A stretch of 64,000 nt of DNA from Silanimonas sp044377035 (GTDB lineage: Bacteria > Pseudomonadota > Gammaproteobacteria > Xanthomonadales > Xanthomonadaceae): contig NZ_JBILJW010000015.1 of NCBI RefSeq assembly GCF_044377035.1, positions 16,597-80,596 of the forward strand. Direction: 5' to 3'. How positions within the stretch are numbered: position 1 is the first letter of the stretch; every line of letters begins with the position of its first letter. Of the stretch, positions 1-8,300 are shown in pieces. Under the pieces are notes generated by a model. The model did not search any database and was not told the DNA's origin. It was given only the letters and a program-made list of their open reading frames with translations. Made by a program: the position numbers and the translations under genes.

Positions 1-1
1 G

Positions 2-718
2 AACTCGGTCATCGACTTCTCGGTGTTCGAGGGCTGCATCCGCGACGTGCTCGATGCCAAGGCCGAGCGCCGCATGGCGGTGATCGACCCGCTCAAGGTG
101 ACGATCACCAACTTGGCCGAAGGCCACCGCGAGACGCTCCGCTTCGCCAACCACCCGAAGGACGAGAGCAAGGGCCAGCGCGACGTGCCGTTCTCGAACG
201 CGCTGTGGATCGAACGCGAGGACTTCATGGAAACGCCGGTGAAGGGCTTCCATCGCCTCGTCCCCGGTGGCGAAGTGCGCCTGCGCGGCGCCGGCATCCT
301 GAAGTGCGACGCGGTCATCAAGGACGGGGACGCCGTCGTCGAGCTGCGCTGCACGCTCGACCCGGAGAGCCGGCCGGGCATGGAGGGCGCCAACCGCAAG
401 GTGAAGGGCACCATCCATTGGGTCTGCGGGAACGCTGGCATCAAGGCCGAGGTCCGCCTCTACGACCGTCTGTTCTCGGTCGAGAACCCGGACAACGACG
501 AGGGCGGCAAGACCTACCGCGACCATCTGAATCCGGATTCCGTTCGCGTGGTCACCGGATACATCGAGCCCGCCGCCGCCGTGCTGGCCAACGAATCCGC
601 CGTGCAGTTCGAGCGCCTCGGCTATTTCGCCGCCGAGCGTTACGACCATGCGGCCGAGCGACCAGTGTTCAACCGCACCGTGACCCTGCGCGACAGCTGG
701 GCCGCGAAAGGAGCCTGA
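2..718 (+). CDS. glnS: Glutaminyl-tRNA synthetase, C-terminal part
   Basis: This is the last 238 residues of a gene that begins before the window; the frame is open from base 2. The protein charges tRNA-Gln with glutamine in the cytoplasm. Only the end of the catalytic core and the two beta-barrel anticodon-binding domains are present. Recognisable family stretches are MAVIDPLKVTITN near the start and VKGTIHWVCG, followed by VRLYDRLFSVENP and LNPDSVRVVTGYIEP. The full enzyme is usually about 550-580 residues, so more than half lies upstream. The internal GTG at position 23 is not a start. The stop at 716-718 is one base before the next gene. Confidence 0.95.
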   Translation, partial: NSVIDFSVFEGCIRDVLDAKAERRMAVIDPLKVTITNLAEGHRETLRFANHPKDESKGQRDVPFSNALWIEREDFMETPVKGFHRLVPGGEVRLRGAGILKCDAVIKDGDAVVELRCTLDPESRPGMEGANRKVKGTIHWVCGNAGIKAEVRLYDRLFSVENPDNDEGGKTYRDHLNPDSVRVVTGYIEPAAAVLANESAVQFERLGYFAAERYDHAAERPVFNRTVTLRDSWAAKGA

Positions 719-719
719 C

Positions 720-1154
720 ATGCAGCAGCCCCGCCGATCGCTCCGCCATCTCGCCTTCGCACTCACCGTCGCCTTCGGCGCCTTTGTCTTGGGCGCCTGC
801 GGCAGCACAACGTCGGGCAACGGCAGTGCCGCCACCGACGCGAGCGGCAAGCCGCTGATCGAGCAGCCGCTCTCGAGCGCGCCGGCCCCCGCCGCCGAGG
901 CAGGCAAGCCCGGTGAGGTCGACTATTCCTGCACCACCGACGCCGACTGCGCCGTCAAGGACGTGGGCAATTGCTGCGGCTACTACCCGGCCTGCGTCAA
1001 CAAGGACAGTCCGACCTTCCCCGAGCAGGTGAAGGCCGAGTGCGCGAAGAACGACATGCAGTCGGTCTGCGGCTTCCGCGACATCCAAGGCTGCACCTGC
1101 ATCGAGGGTCGCTGCGAAGCCGGCCCAGCCACCAGTGGCGAGGCCGTGCGCTGA
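720..1154 (+). CDS. Cysteine-rich lipoprotein, unknown function
   Basis: A 144-residue predicted lipoprotein. The N-terminus has a basic start, a hydrophobic stretch and a lipobox (VLGAC), so Cys26 should be lipidated. An Ala/Pro-rich linker follows. The C-terminal half holds ten further cysteines, including an NCCGYYPAC segment and a CTC pair, spaced like a small disulfide-stabilised domain. I do not recognise the family. It starts one base after glnS and overlaps the next gene (TGATG), so it is probably co-transcribed with both. An even number of cysteines fits a periplasmic or outer-membrane-attached disulfide protein. Confidence 0.8.
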   Translation: MQQPRRSLRHLAFALTVAFGAFVLGACGSTTSGNGSAATDASGKPLIEQPLSSAPAPAAEAGKPGEVDYSCTTDADCAVKDVGNCCGYYPACVNKDSPTFPEQVKAECAKNDMQSVCGFRDIQGCTCIEGRCEAGPATSGEAVR

Positions 1155-1711
1155 TGCTTTACGCGCAAGTGCACCTCACGCTGCCTGCCTGGGTGCACGA
1201 GGCCGTCGATGCCTCGGCCGACTACGCCGATGACGATGCCAAGATGGCGCTGGCGATCCGCCTCTCGGCCTTGAACGTCGAGCACTCCAGCGGCGGGCCC
1301 TTTGGCGCCGCGGTCTTTTCGCCGGAGGGACGGCTGATCGGCGTCGGCGTCAATCGCGTGGTGCCGCACAGCACCTCGATCGCGCACGCCGAGATGATGG
1401 CCTTCGCCACCAGCCAGCAGCGCGCACAGCAGTTCCGCCTCAACGCCGAGCGCGGCCCGATCACCCTCGCCACGTCCTCGCAGCCCTGCTGCATGTGCTA
1501 CGGCGCCAGCGTCTGGGCCGGCATCGACCGCCTGCTCATCGGCGCCCGCGCCGAGGACGTCGAGTCGCTCGCCGGCTTCGACGAAGGCCCGCTGCCGGCC
1601 GACTGGAAAGGGGAGCTGGTGAAGCGCGGCATGGCCGTCGTCACCGACCTGCGCCGCGACGAGGCCTGCGCCGTGCTCGCCGAGTACGGCCGCGCCGGCA
1701 AGGTCTATTGA
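1154..1711 (+). CDS. Cytidine/deoxycytidylate deaminase-family protein
   Basis: A 185-residue zinc-dependent deaminase. The zinc and catalytic motifs are visible: HAE at residues 78-80 (His ligand and catalytic Glu) and PCCMC at 111-115 with the P-C-x-x-C ligands Cys112 and Cys115. This places it in the CDA superfamily, near nucleoside deaminases of the guanine deaminase/TadA type. The exact substrate cannot be read from sequence. The ATG at 1154 overlaps the previous stop; the open frame extends further upstream but only through the coding region of the lipoprotein. It is four bases ahead of rlmM, so the group is probably one operon. Confidence 0.85.
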   Translation: MLYAQVHLTLPAWVHEAVDASADYADDDAKMALAIRLSALNVEHSSGGPFGAAVFSPEGRLIGVGVNRVVPHSTSIAHAEMMAFATSQQRAQQFRLNAERGPITLATSSQPCCMCYGASVWAGIDRLLIGARAEDVESLAGFDEGPLPADWKGELVKRGMAVVTDLRRDEACAVLAEYGRAGKVY

Positions 1712-1715
1712 ACCG

Positions 1716-2807
1716 ATGAGCACCGCGAAGCCCGAACCGGCCCTGCTCGCTTACTGCCGGCCGGGCTTCGAGCCCGAGCTCGCCGCCGAACTCACCGCGC
1801 GTGCGGGCGAACGCGACCACTGGGGGCATGCCGCCACAGAGCGCAACAGCGGCGTCGTTCGCTACGTGTGCGCCAGCGCCGCGCTGCTGGAACGGCAGCT
1901 CGCCTTCGATGACCTGATCTTCGCGCGGCAGAAACTGCTGGGCCTCGTGCGTCTGGACGGCCTCGATCCGCAGGACCGCATCACGCCACTGCTGGCCGCC
2001 CTCGAGACGACCCGCGAAACGGTCGCCGCGGCGTCGGGCGGGGCCCTGCGCTTCGGCGACCTCGTGGTCGAGCACAGCGATGCCGATGAAGGCCGCGAAC
2101 TGGCCGGCCTCGCCCGCGGCTTCGGCAACGCCCTGCGCCCCGCACTCCGCAAGCCGGGCTGGCTCACCGACAAACCCGATGCGCGCAAGCCGCGCCTGCA
2201 TGTGCTGCTGCATTCCGGCACGCGGATGGAGCTTGCGCTCTCGCGCGTGGAGGACAGCAGCCCGTGGCCGGGTGGCATCCCGCGCCTGCGCCAGCCGCCG
2301 AATGCACCGAGCCGCAGCGCTGCCAAGCTCGACGAAGCGATCCATACGCTGCTCACCGACGAAGAGCGCAAGACGCTGCTGCGCGACGGCCTGCGCGGTG
2401 CCGACCTCGGCGCGGCGCCGGGCGGCTGGACCTGGGTGCTGGTGCGTGCGGGGCTTCGCGTCACCGCGGTCGACAACGGCCCGCTGAAGGAGCCGGTGGC
2501 CGGGCATCCGCAGGTGGAGCACCTGCGCGCCGACGGCTTCCGATGGCAGCCCGCGCGTCCCCTCGACTGGATGGTCTGCGACATGGTCGAGCAGCCGCGC
2601 CGGGTCGCCGAGCGCATGGCCGAGTGGTTCCGCGAAGGCTGGTGCCGCAACGCGATCTTCAACCTCAAGCTGCCCATGAAGAAGCGCTGGGACGAGACAG
2701 TGATGTGCCTCGACCTGTTCCGCGCCCAGGCCGGCGAGTTGAAGGCTTTGCGCGCGCGCCAGCTTTACCACGACCGCGAAGAGATCACGGTCTTCGCGCG
2801 GCGCTGA
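1716..2807 (+). CDS. rlmM: 23S rRNA 2'-O-ribose methyltransferase RlmM (C2498)
   Basis: A 363-residue SAM-dependent RNA methyltransferase that modifies the ribose of C2498 in 23S rRNA before ribosome assembly. Length and organisation match RlmM: an N-terminal THUMP-like region, then a Rossmann methyltransferase domain with the SAM motif DLGAAPGGWT near residues 230-239. WMVCDMVEQP supplies the acidic motif, and NLKLPMKKRW near residue 316 carries the catalytic lysine. The start ATG lies four bases after the deaminase stop. It converges with the chpC gene, with a 44-base gap. Confidence 0.95.
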   Translation: MSTAKPEPALLAYCRPGFEPELAAELTARAGERDHWGHAATERNSGVVRYVCASAALLERQLAFDDLIFARQKLLGLVRLDGLDPQDRITPLLAALETTRETVAAASGGALRFGDLVVEHSDADEGRELAGLARGFGNALRPALRKPGWLTDKPDARKPRLHVLLHSGTRMELALSRVEDSSPWPGGIPRLRQPPNAPSRSAAKLDEAIHTLLTDEERKTLLRDGLRGADLGAAPGGWTWVLVRAGLRVTAVDNGPLKEPVAGHPQVEHLRADGFRWQPARPLDWMVCDMVEQPRRVAERMAEWFREGWCRNAIFNLKLPMKKRWDETVMCLDLFRAQAGELKALRARQLYHDREEITVFARR

Positions 2808-2851
2808 GCCGCGCGGTTCTCAAGCGCATCGCGACGGGCTGGAGCCCTTCG

Positions 2852-3325
2852 TCAGGCGACCTTCGAGAGCGCTTCGTCGACGAGCAGCTCGACCGTCATC
2901 AAGTCGGGGATCACGGCGATGTCCTCGCCGAGTTGCACGCGCGCCTGCACGCCGAGCGGGTGTTCGCGCATGTCCTCGACGGGCAGCAGGCGCTCGCGCG
3001 AGACGCTGACGAGTCGCGGGAAGCCCGATGACACCACGGCGAAGTACGGCAGGCGCGGATTGCCGCCCAGCGCCTTCAAGACGGCGAGCTTGGCGCCGAG
3101 TTGCACGGTCTCGGACGGCCAGCCCACCAGCTGCGGGAAGCTCAACACCGGCAAGCGCCAACCGCGCCAGCGCGCCACGCCCAGCAGCCACTCGGGCGCC
3201 GCGTCGACACGCTCCGGTTCGGAGTACGAGATCACTTCCGCCACGTTCGCGTTCGGCAGCAGCAGGCGACCACCGCCGCCCACGGCAATCATCACGCCTC
3301 GGATATCGTTCAGCTCGGTGCTCAT
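2852..3325 (-). CDS. chpC: CheW-like adaptor of the Pil-Chp system (ChpC-like)
   Basis: A 157-residue single CheW-domain protein, last gene of the Pil-Chp cluster. CheW proteins bridge receptors and the CheA-type kinase in membrane arrays. The start ATG at 3325 is chosen because residues before it do not look like protein, and it lies 25 bases after the chpB stop. Typical features are a beta-rich domain with a PNANVAEVISY segment, a WLLGVARWRGWRLPVL segment resembling the CheW surface that meets receptor and kinase, and a C-terminal helix. The name follows the P. aeruginosa chpA-chpB-chpC order. PilI encoded upstream is a second CheW, so this could alternatively be a kinase-side decoy or paralog. 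Confidence 0.85.
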   Translation of the reverse strand: MSTELNDIRGVMIAVGGGGRLLLPNANVAEVISYSEPERVDAAPEWLLGVARWRGWRLPVLSFPQLVGWPSETVQLGAKLAVLKALGGNPRLPYFAVVSSGFPRLVSVSRERLLPVEDMREHPLGVQARVQLGEDIAVIPDLMTVELLVDEALSKVA

Positions 3326-3350
3326 GGCGTGTTCCGGTCGGTTGGCATCA

Positions 3351-5378
3351 TCAATTGGGGAAATAGGCATCGAGCCGCGCCGCGATGTCGGCAGCCGACA
3401 CCGGCGACGCGCCCGCGGCCTGCAGCGCGACGATGGCCTTGGCGTCGAAGCAGCTGGCGGGGTCCTGAACCACCACGCGCGTGCCCTTGGCCATGGCCTG
3501 CACGAGCGGCTCGACCACGGCTTCGTCGGCACCGCTGAGCACGACCACGGCACCCTGCACCGCGGTGGCTGCCGCGATGAGCGCAGCGACGCCTTCGGCC
3601 TTGGGGAAGCTCAGGGCACCGGCGCTGGACAGACCTTCCGGCAACACGCGGACCGCACCCGGCGGCGGCGTTTCGGTGGGCTCGGCAAGGGCCACCGGCA
3701 GGCGGCTGATCTTCGCGAGTTGCTCCACGAAACGATCATGGCGGCCGCCGTCGAGGTTCTGCTGAAGTAGCACGGCGATGGGGAAGCTGGCGGGCAGCGC
3801 GCGCACGAGCTGGCGCACGGCATCCGGGCCACCGATGCCCGAAAGCACCAGTACCGTCCGCGTTCCCGCGGCGGCCTCGGCGCCGTCCTCGTTGAGCGGG
3901 CTCAGGCTGAGGTGGGCGACATCGGGCATCACCACCGGCTCGGCCATCGGAAGCGGCGGCGGCGCCACGGCGGGCACGTCATCAATCGGCGCCAGCTCCA
4001 GGCCGCCCAGCCCCGAGAAGTTGAAGGCCGGCTTGGCGGCGGCCGGAGCCGGGGCTATCGGCGCGGCATCCTCGGCGGAGAGGCTCAGGGCGCTGGTGTC
4101 CGGAATCGCCGCGGCGGCCGGCTTGGGGGCAGCGACATAGGCCCCTTCCGCGAAATCGAAATCGGGGATCGGCGGCGGCTCGGCGAAAGCGCGCTCCGGC
4201 TCCAGCGGCGTCTCGCCCTGCGGTCCGAGCGCCAGCGGCGTTTCGCGGCGATCGAAATCGGCGAAGTCGTCGTCGAGGTCCTCGCTGCTGCCTTCGAAAC
4301 TGAGCGAATCGAGGTTCTCGTCGAAGGACGCGGCAAGCTTCGCCAGCTCGGGGTCCATGGACAGCGTGTCGTCGCCGACCTCCTCGTCCTTGGCGGACGA
4401 CGTGTCACCGCTGGAGAAGCGGAAGCCACCGCCTTCGCCGAAGGCCGCGAGCTCCTCCTCGGTGAGGGTCAGCTCTTCCACGTCCATCGACAACGCGTCG
4501 GCCTCGATCGAGGACGACGAAGTGACCGGCGCGTCGAAGCTGATCTCTTTCGCCGACAGCAGGGAAACCGAGGGTTGCGACGGGCGTTCCGGCGCAGGCG
4601 CTTCGACATCGTCGACCAGTTCGAGGCCGCGCAGGTCGATCATGCCGACATCGAGGTCATCAGCCACCGCGAAGGCAGCTGGGGCGGTGTGCGAAACCGT
4701 CTCCGCGGCGCCGACATCGACGACCGGCGCGTGCATCGCCTGCTCCAGCGCGGCGAGGTCGAGTTCAAGGTGTTCGGGGTCACCCTCTTCCACCGGCGGC
4801 GTCACCCAGTCGGCGGCCGGCGCGATCTCGGTGGCGGGGGCGGTGTCGGCGGTCTCGACGGCGAGTGGCGCATCGCTCGGCCGGTAGGCGCTGGGCACGT
4901 CCGCCGCCGACGCGTTGATCTCGGCGGCGAAATCGTCGATCCGGGCCTCGTCCGCCAGCGCCGCCGGCGTGGTCGGTACGCCGGGTTCGAGGAACGCGGC
5001 GGCCTCCTGGTGCGCCTCCGGCTCGGCACCGGGCGGCAGCACGCCACAGCCGAGCAACTTGGCGGCCAGATGGCGCGCCCAACGATTCAGATCCCAACCA
5101 CTGAGCTTCGCCGTCGTCTCCGCCTCGTCGAACATGACGTTGAGCGACGGCGCGAGCAGGTCGTCATCGAGACGGTCGAGGGCGGCTTCGACGGCCGGCT
5201 CGACGCTCACCAGCACGGTGGTCGCGCCGGCGGCGGCCAGCGCCCCCGGTGCGAGCTCGTTCGGGTCGGCTTCCACCACGAGCTCGGCGCCGAGCTCCGC
5301 GATCGCACGCTTCAGTTGCTCGCGGGCGTCGCCGGCGCGGGCCAGCAGCGCGACCTTCAGGCGCGACCCGTCAGCCAC
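3351..5378 (-). CDS. chpB: ChpB-like protein with degenerate CheB methylesterase domain
   Basis: A 675-residue protein in the position of ChpB, the methylesterase that demethylates the receptor PilJ. Residues 1-130 look like a degenerate receiver domain. Residues about 130-490 are a long acidic, low-complexity linker. Residues about 500-675 align to the CheB methylesterase domain. All three catalytic positions are changed in my alignment: the Ser of the GASTGG motif is Gly514, the His of QHM is Gln540, and the Asp of GMGxDG is Ala620. The fold signatures around them are retained (GGPDAVRQLVRALP; VVVQDPASC). It is therefore probably a non-catalytic scaffold or regulator. The GTG start at 5378 overlaps the chpA stop by eight bases, so the two are translationally coupled. 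Confidence 0.8.
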   Translation of the reverse strand: MADGSRLKVALLARAGDAREQLKRAIAELGAELVVEADPNELAPGALAAAGATTVLVSVEPAVEAALDRLDDDLLAPSLNVMFDEAETTAKLSGWDLNRWARHLAAKLLGCGVLPPGAEPEAHQEAAAFLEPGVPTTPAALADEARIDDFAAEINASAADVPSAYRPSDAPLAVETADTAPATEIAPAADWVTPPVEEGDPEHLELDLAALEQAMHAPVVDVGAAETVSHTAPAAFAVADDLDVGMIDLRGLELVDDVEAPAPERPSQPSVSLLSAKEISFDAPVTSSSSIEADALSMDVEELTLTEEELAAFGEGGGFRFSSGDTSSAKDEEVGDDTLSMDPELAKLAASFDENLDSLSFEGSSEDLDDDFADFDRRETPLALGPQGETPLEPERAFAEPPPIPDFDFAEGAYVAAPKPAAAAIPDTSALSLSAEDAAPIAPAPAAAKPAFNFSGLGGLELAPIDDVPAVAPPPLPMAEPVVMPDVAHLSLSPLNEDGAEAAAGTRTVLVLSGIGGPDAVRQLVRALPASFPIAVLLQQNLDGGRHDRFVEQLAKISRLPVALAEPTETPPPGAVRVLPEGLSSAGALSFPKAEGVAALIAAATAVQGAVVVLSGADEAVVEPLVQAMAKGTRVVVQDPASCFDAKAIVALQAAGASPVSAADIAARLDAYFPN

Positions 5379-8300
5379 GCGCGGCCACCTCGGCCAGCAG
5401 TTCGAACACGTGGCGGATCAGCTCCGGCTCCTGGTAGGGCTTGCCGAGGTAGCGGTTCACGCCGATCTCGAACGCACGCTGGCGGTGTTTGTCGCCCGTG
5501 CGCGAGGTGATCATGATGATCGGCACGTCGCGCAGTCGGGCATCGCCGCGCATCGTCTGCGCCAGCTCGTAGCCGTCCATGCGCGGCATTTCGATGTCGA
5601 GCAGCATCAGGTCGGGCACGCGCTCGGCCATCTTCTCGATGGCGTCGACGCCGTCCTTCGCCGTACCCACCTCGAAGTTGTGGCGCTCGAGCACGCGGCC
5701 GGTGACCTTGCGCATGGTGATCGAGTCGTCGACCACCATCACGAAGGGCACCTTGCGCTCGGCCAGCGGCGCGGCGACCGGCGTGACCGGGCGATCCTCG
5801 GCGATGGCCTCGGCGGTAATGGCGTTGAAGCGGCGGGCCAGCGGCGCGACGTCGAGGATCACCACGACCGAGCCGTCACCCATGATGGTGGCGCCGAAGA
5901 TGCCGGTGACCGAACTGACTTGCGGGCCGACCGGCTTGACCACGATTTCCTTGCTGCCTAGCACCTGGTCGACGCAGATCGCCGCGCGCAGGTCGCCGGA
6001 GCGGGCCAGCAGCAGCGGCATCTGCAGGCTGCCTTCCGCATTGGCCGGCGCGTGGCCGACCAAGCGGCCGAGGTCGTAGATGCCGTAGTCCTCGCCGGCG
6101 TAGCGGAACACCGGGCTGCCGGTGGCTTCCTGCTCGGACAGCTCCTGGCGTCCGATGCGCGCGACACCCTGCACCGAAGCGATCGGCACCGCGAAACGGG
6201 TCTCGCCGATCTTGACGAACACCGCCTGCGTGACCGCGAGGGTGAACGGCAGGCGCACCGTGAACTCGCTGCCCTTGCCGGGCGTGGAGCGGATCTGCAG
6301 CGAGCCGCCGAGCTGGCGGATTTCGCTGTAGACGACGTCCATGCCGACGCCGCGGCCGGCCAGCTTGCTGACCGTCTCGGCGGTGGAGAAGCCCGATTCG
6401 AGGATGAAGCCGAACACCTGCTCGTCGCTGAGCTGCGCGTCGGCGGTGGTCAGGCCACGCTCGACGGCCTTGGCGAAGATGCGCTCGCGATCCAGGCCCT
6501 TGCCGTCGTCGGTCAGGCGCAGCACCACTTCGGAGCCTTCACGCGCCACCGCGATGCGGACGGTGCCCTCGGCGTCCTTCTTCGCCTGCCGGCGCTCTTC
6601 CGGCGTTTCGAGGCCGTGCGCGATGGCGTTGCGCAGCATGTGCTCGATGGGCGCCGTCATGCGGTCGAGCACCGAGCGGTCCATTTCGCCGCTGGCGCCG
6701 TCCACCTTGAGCTGGGCTTGCTTGCCGGTGTCGGTGCAGGCCTGGCGGAGCACGCGGCGCAGGCGCGGGACCAGCGATTCGAAGGGCAGCATGCGCGTGC
6801 GCATGAGGCCTTCCTGCAGGTCCGAGCTCACGCGCGACTGCTGCAGCAGCAGGGCCTCGTAGCCGCGGGTCAGTTCGTCCAGCGAGTCGTACAGGTTGCC
6901 CAAGTCGTTCGTCGACTCGGCCAGCGAGCGGGTGAGCTGCTGCTGCGTCGAGAAGCGGTCGAATTCGAGCGGGTCGAACTGCTTGCTGGTCTCTTCCTCG
7001 CGCTGGTAGCGCGAGGCGATCTGCGCTTCGGTCTCGATCTCGAGACGGCGCAGCTGGTCGCGGATACGCGAGGTCGTCTGCTCGAGTTCGTTGAGGTTGC
7101 CGCGGAACGCACCCAGCTGCTGTTCGAGGCGGGCACGGTAGATGGCCACCTCGCCGGCGTAGGTCACCAGCTTGTCGAGCAGGTCGGCGCGGATGCGCAC
7201 CTGCTCCTGCGCGGCACGCAGCGCACCGCCGTCGTCGTCGTCGAGGACGTCGTCGATCGGGCGGGACAGCTCGGCGAGCTTGGGCTTGCGGGCATCGACG
7301 GCGACCGGCACGGCGGCGGACGGCGTGCCGGCGTCGGCATCGCCTGCGACCGCACCCGGCAGCGGCTGGCCGAGCGCGAGGGCGTTGACCTGCGCGATGA
7401 GGCCGTTCGGCTGGACGATCGCCTTGCGCTCGGTGACGCGGGTGGTCATCGCGTGCAGGCGGTCGAAGCAGCGCTCGAGGACGATGACGCCGCGGGCGTC
7501 GAGGCTGCGCTTGCCGTCGGCGACGGCCTCGAGCAGCGATTCCATCGCATGGCCGAGTTCGCCGACGGCCCAGACGCCAGCCATGCGGGCGCCGCCCTTC
7601 AGCGTGTGCAGGTCGCGCTGCAGGCCGGTGATGAGCTCCCGGTCCTCGTGCTCGTCGCGCAGGCGGGCCATCAGGCCGTCGCTGTGGTCGAGCAGGTCGT
7701 TCGACTCCTCGAGGAAGATCTCGAGCAGGTCGGTGTCGATGTCGGTGGTGTCGAGCACCTCGTCCGGATCGGCCGGATCCCCGGCGTCGGGCACGGCGGC
7801 GGCATCGAGGACCAGTCCGGTGGCGGCAGCGTCGGCGACGGCGTCGGACGGCGATTCGGCGGCGAGGCGCGCCGCCTCGCGGCGGGCCACTTCTTCGGCG
7901 ATGCGCTGGCGCTCGGCACGCTCGGCGACCTGCCGGGCTTCCTCGGCTTCGCGCTCCGCTTCGAGGCGCTGTGCCTCGGCTTCGGCATCACGCGCCGCCT
8001 GTTCGCGAGCCGCCTGTTCAGCGGCTTCGCGGGCTTCGGCCTCGCGGGCTTCCGCCTCGCGCGCTTCCTGCTCGGCTTGGGCGCGAGCGGCCTGTTCGGC
8101 CAGCTCGGCCTGCATCTGGGCGAAGGCGGCAGCCTCGCGCTCGGACTGCTCGCGGGCACGCAGTTCGGCCGCGGCGCGCGCCTCGCGCTCCGCCTGCTCG
8201 AACGCCGCCAGCTCGGCAGCCAGAGCGGCCGCCTCGGCATCCTGAGCGGCACGTTCGGCCGCTTGTGCTTCCGCCGCTGCTGCGGCTTCGGCTTCCGCTG

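Noticed and set aside
3912..5510. A 532-codon + strand frame opposite chpB
   Set aside because: Arg/Gly-rich shadow of the acidic linker of chpB, with no recognisable motif.
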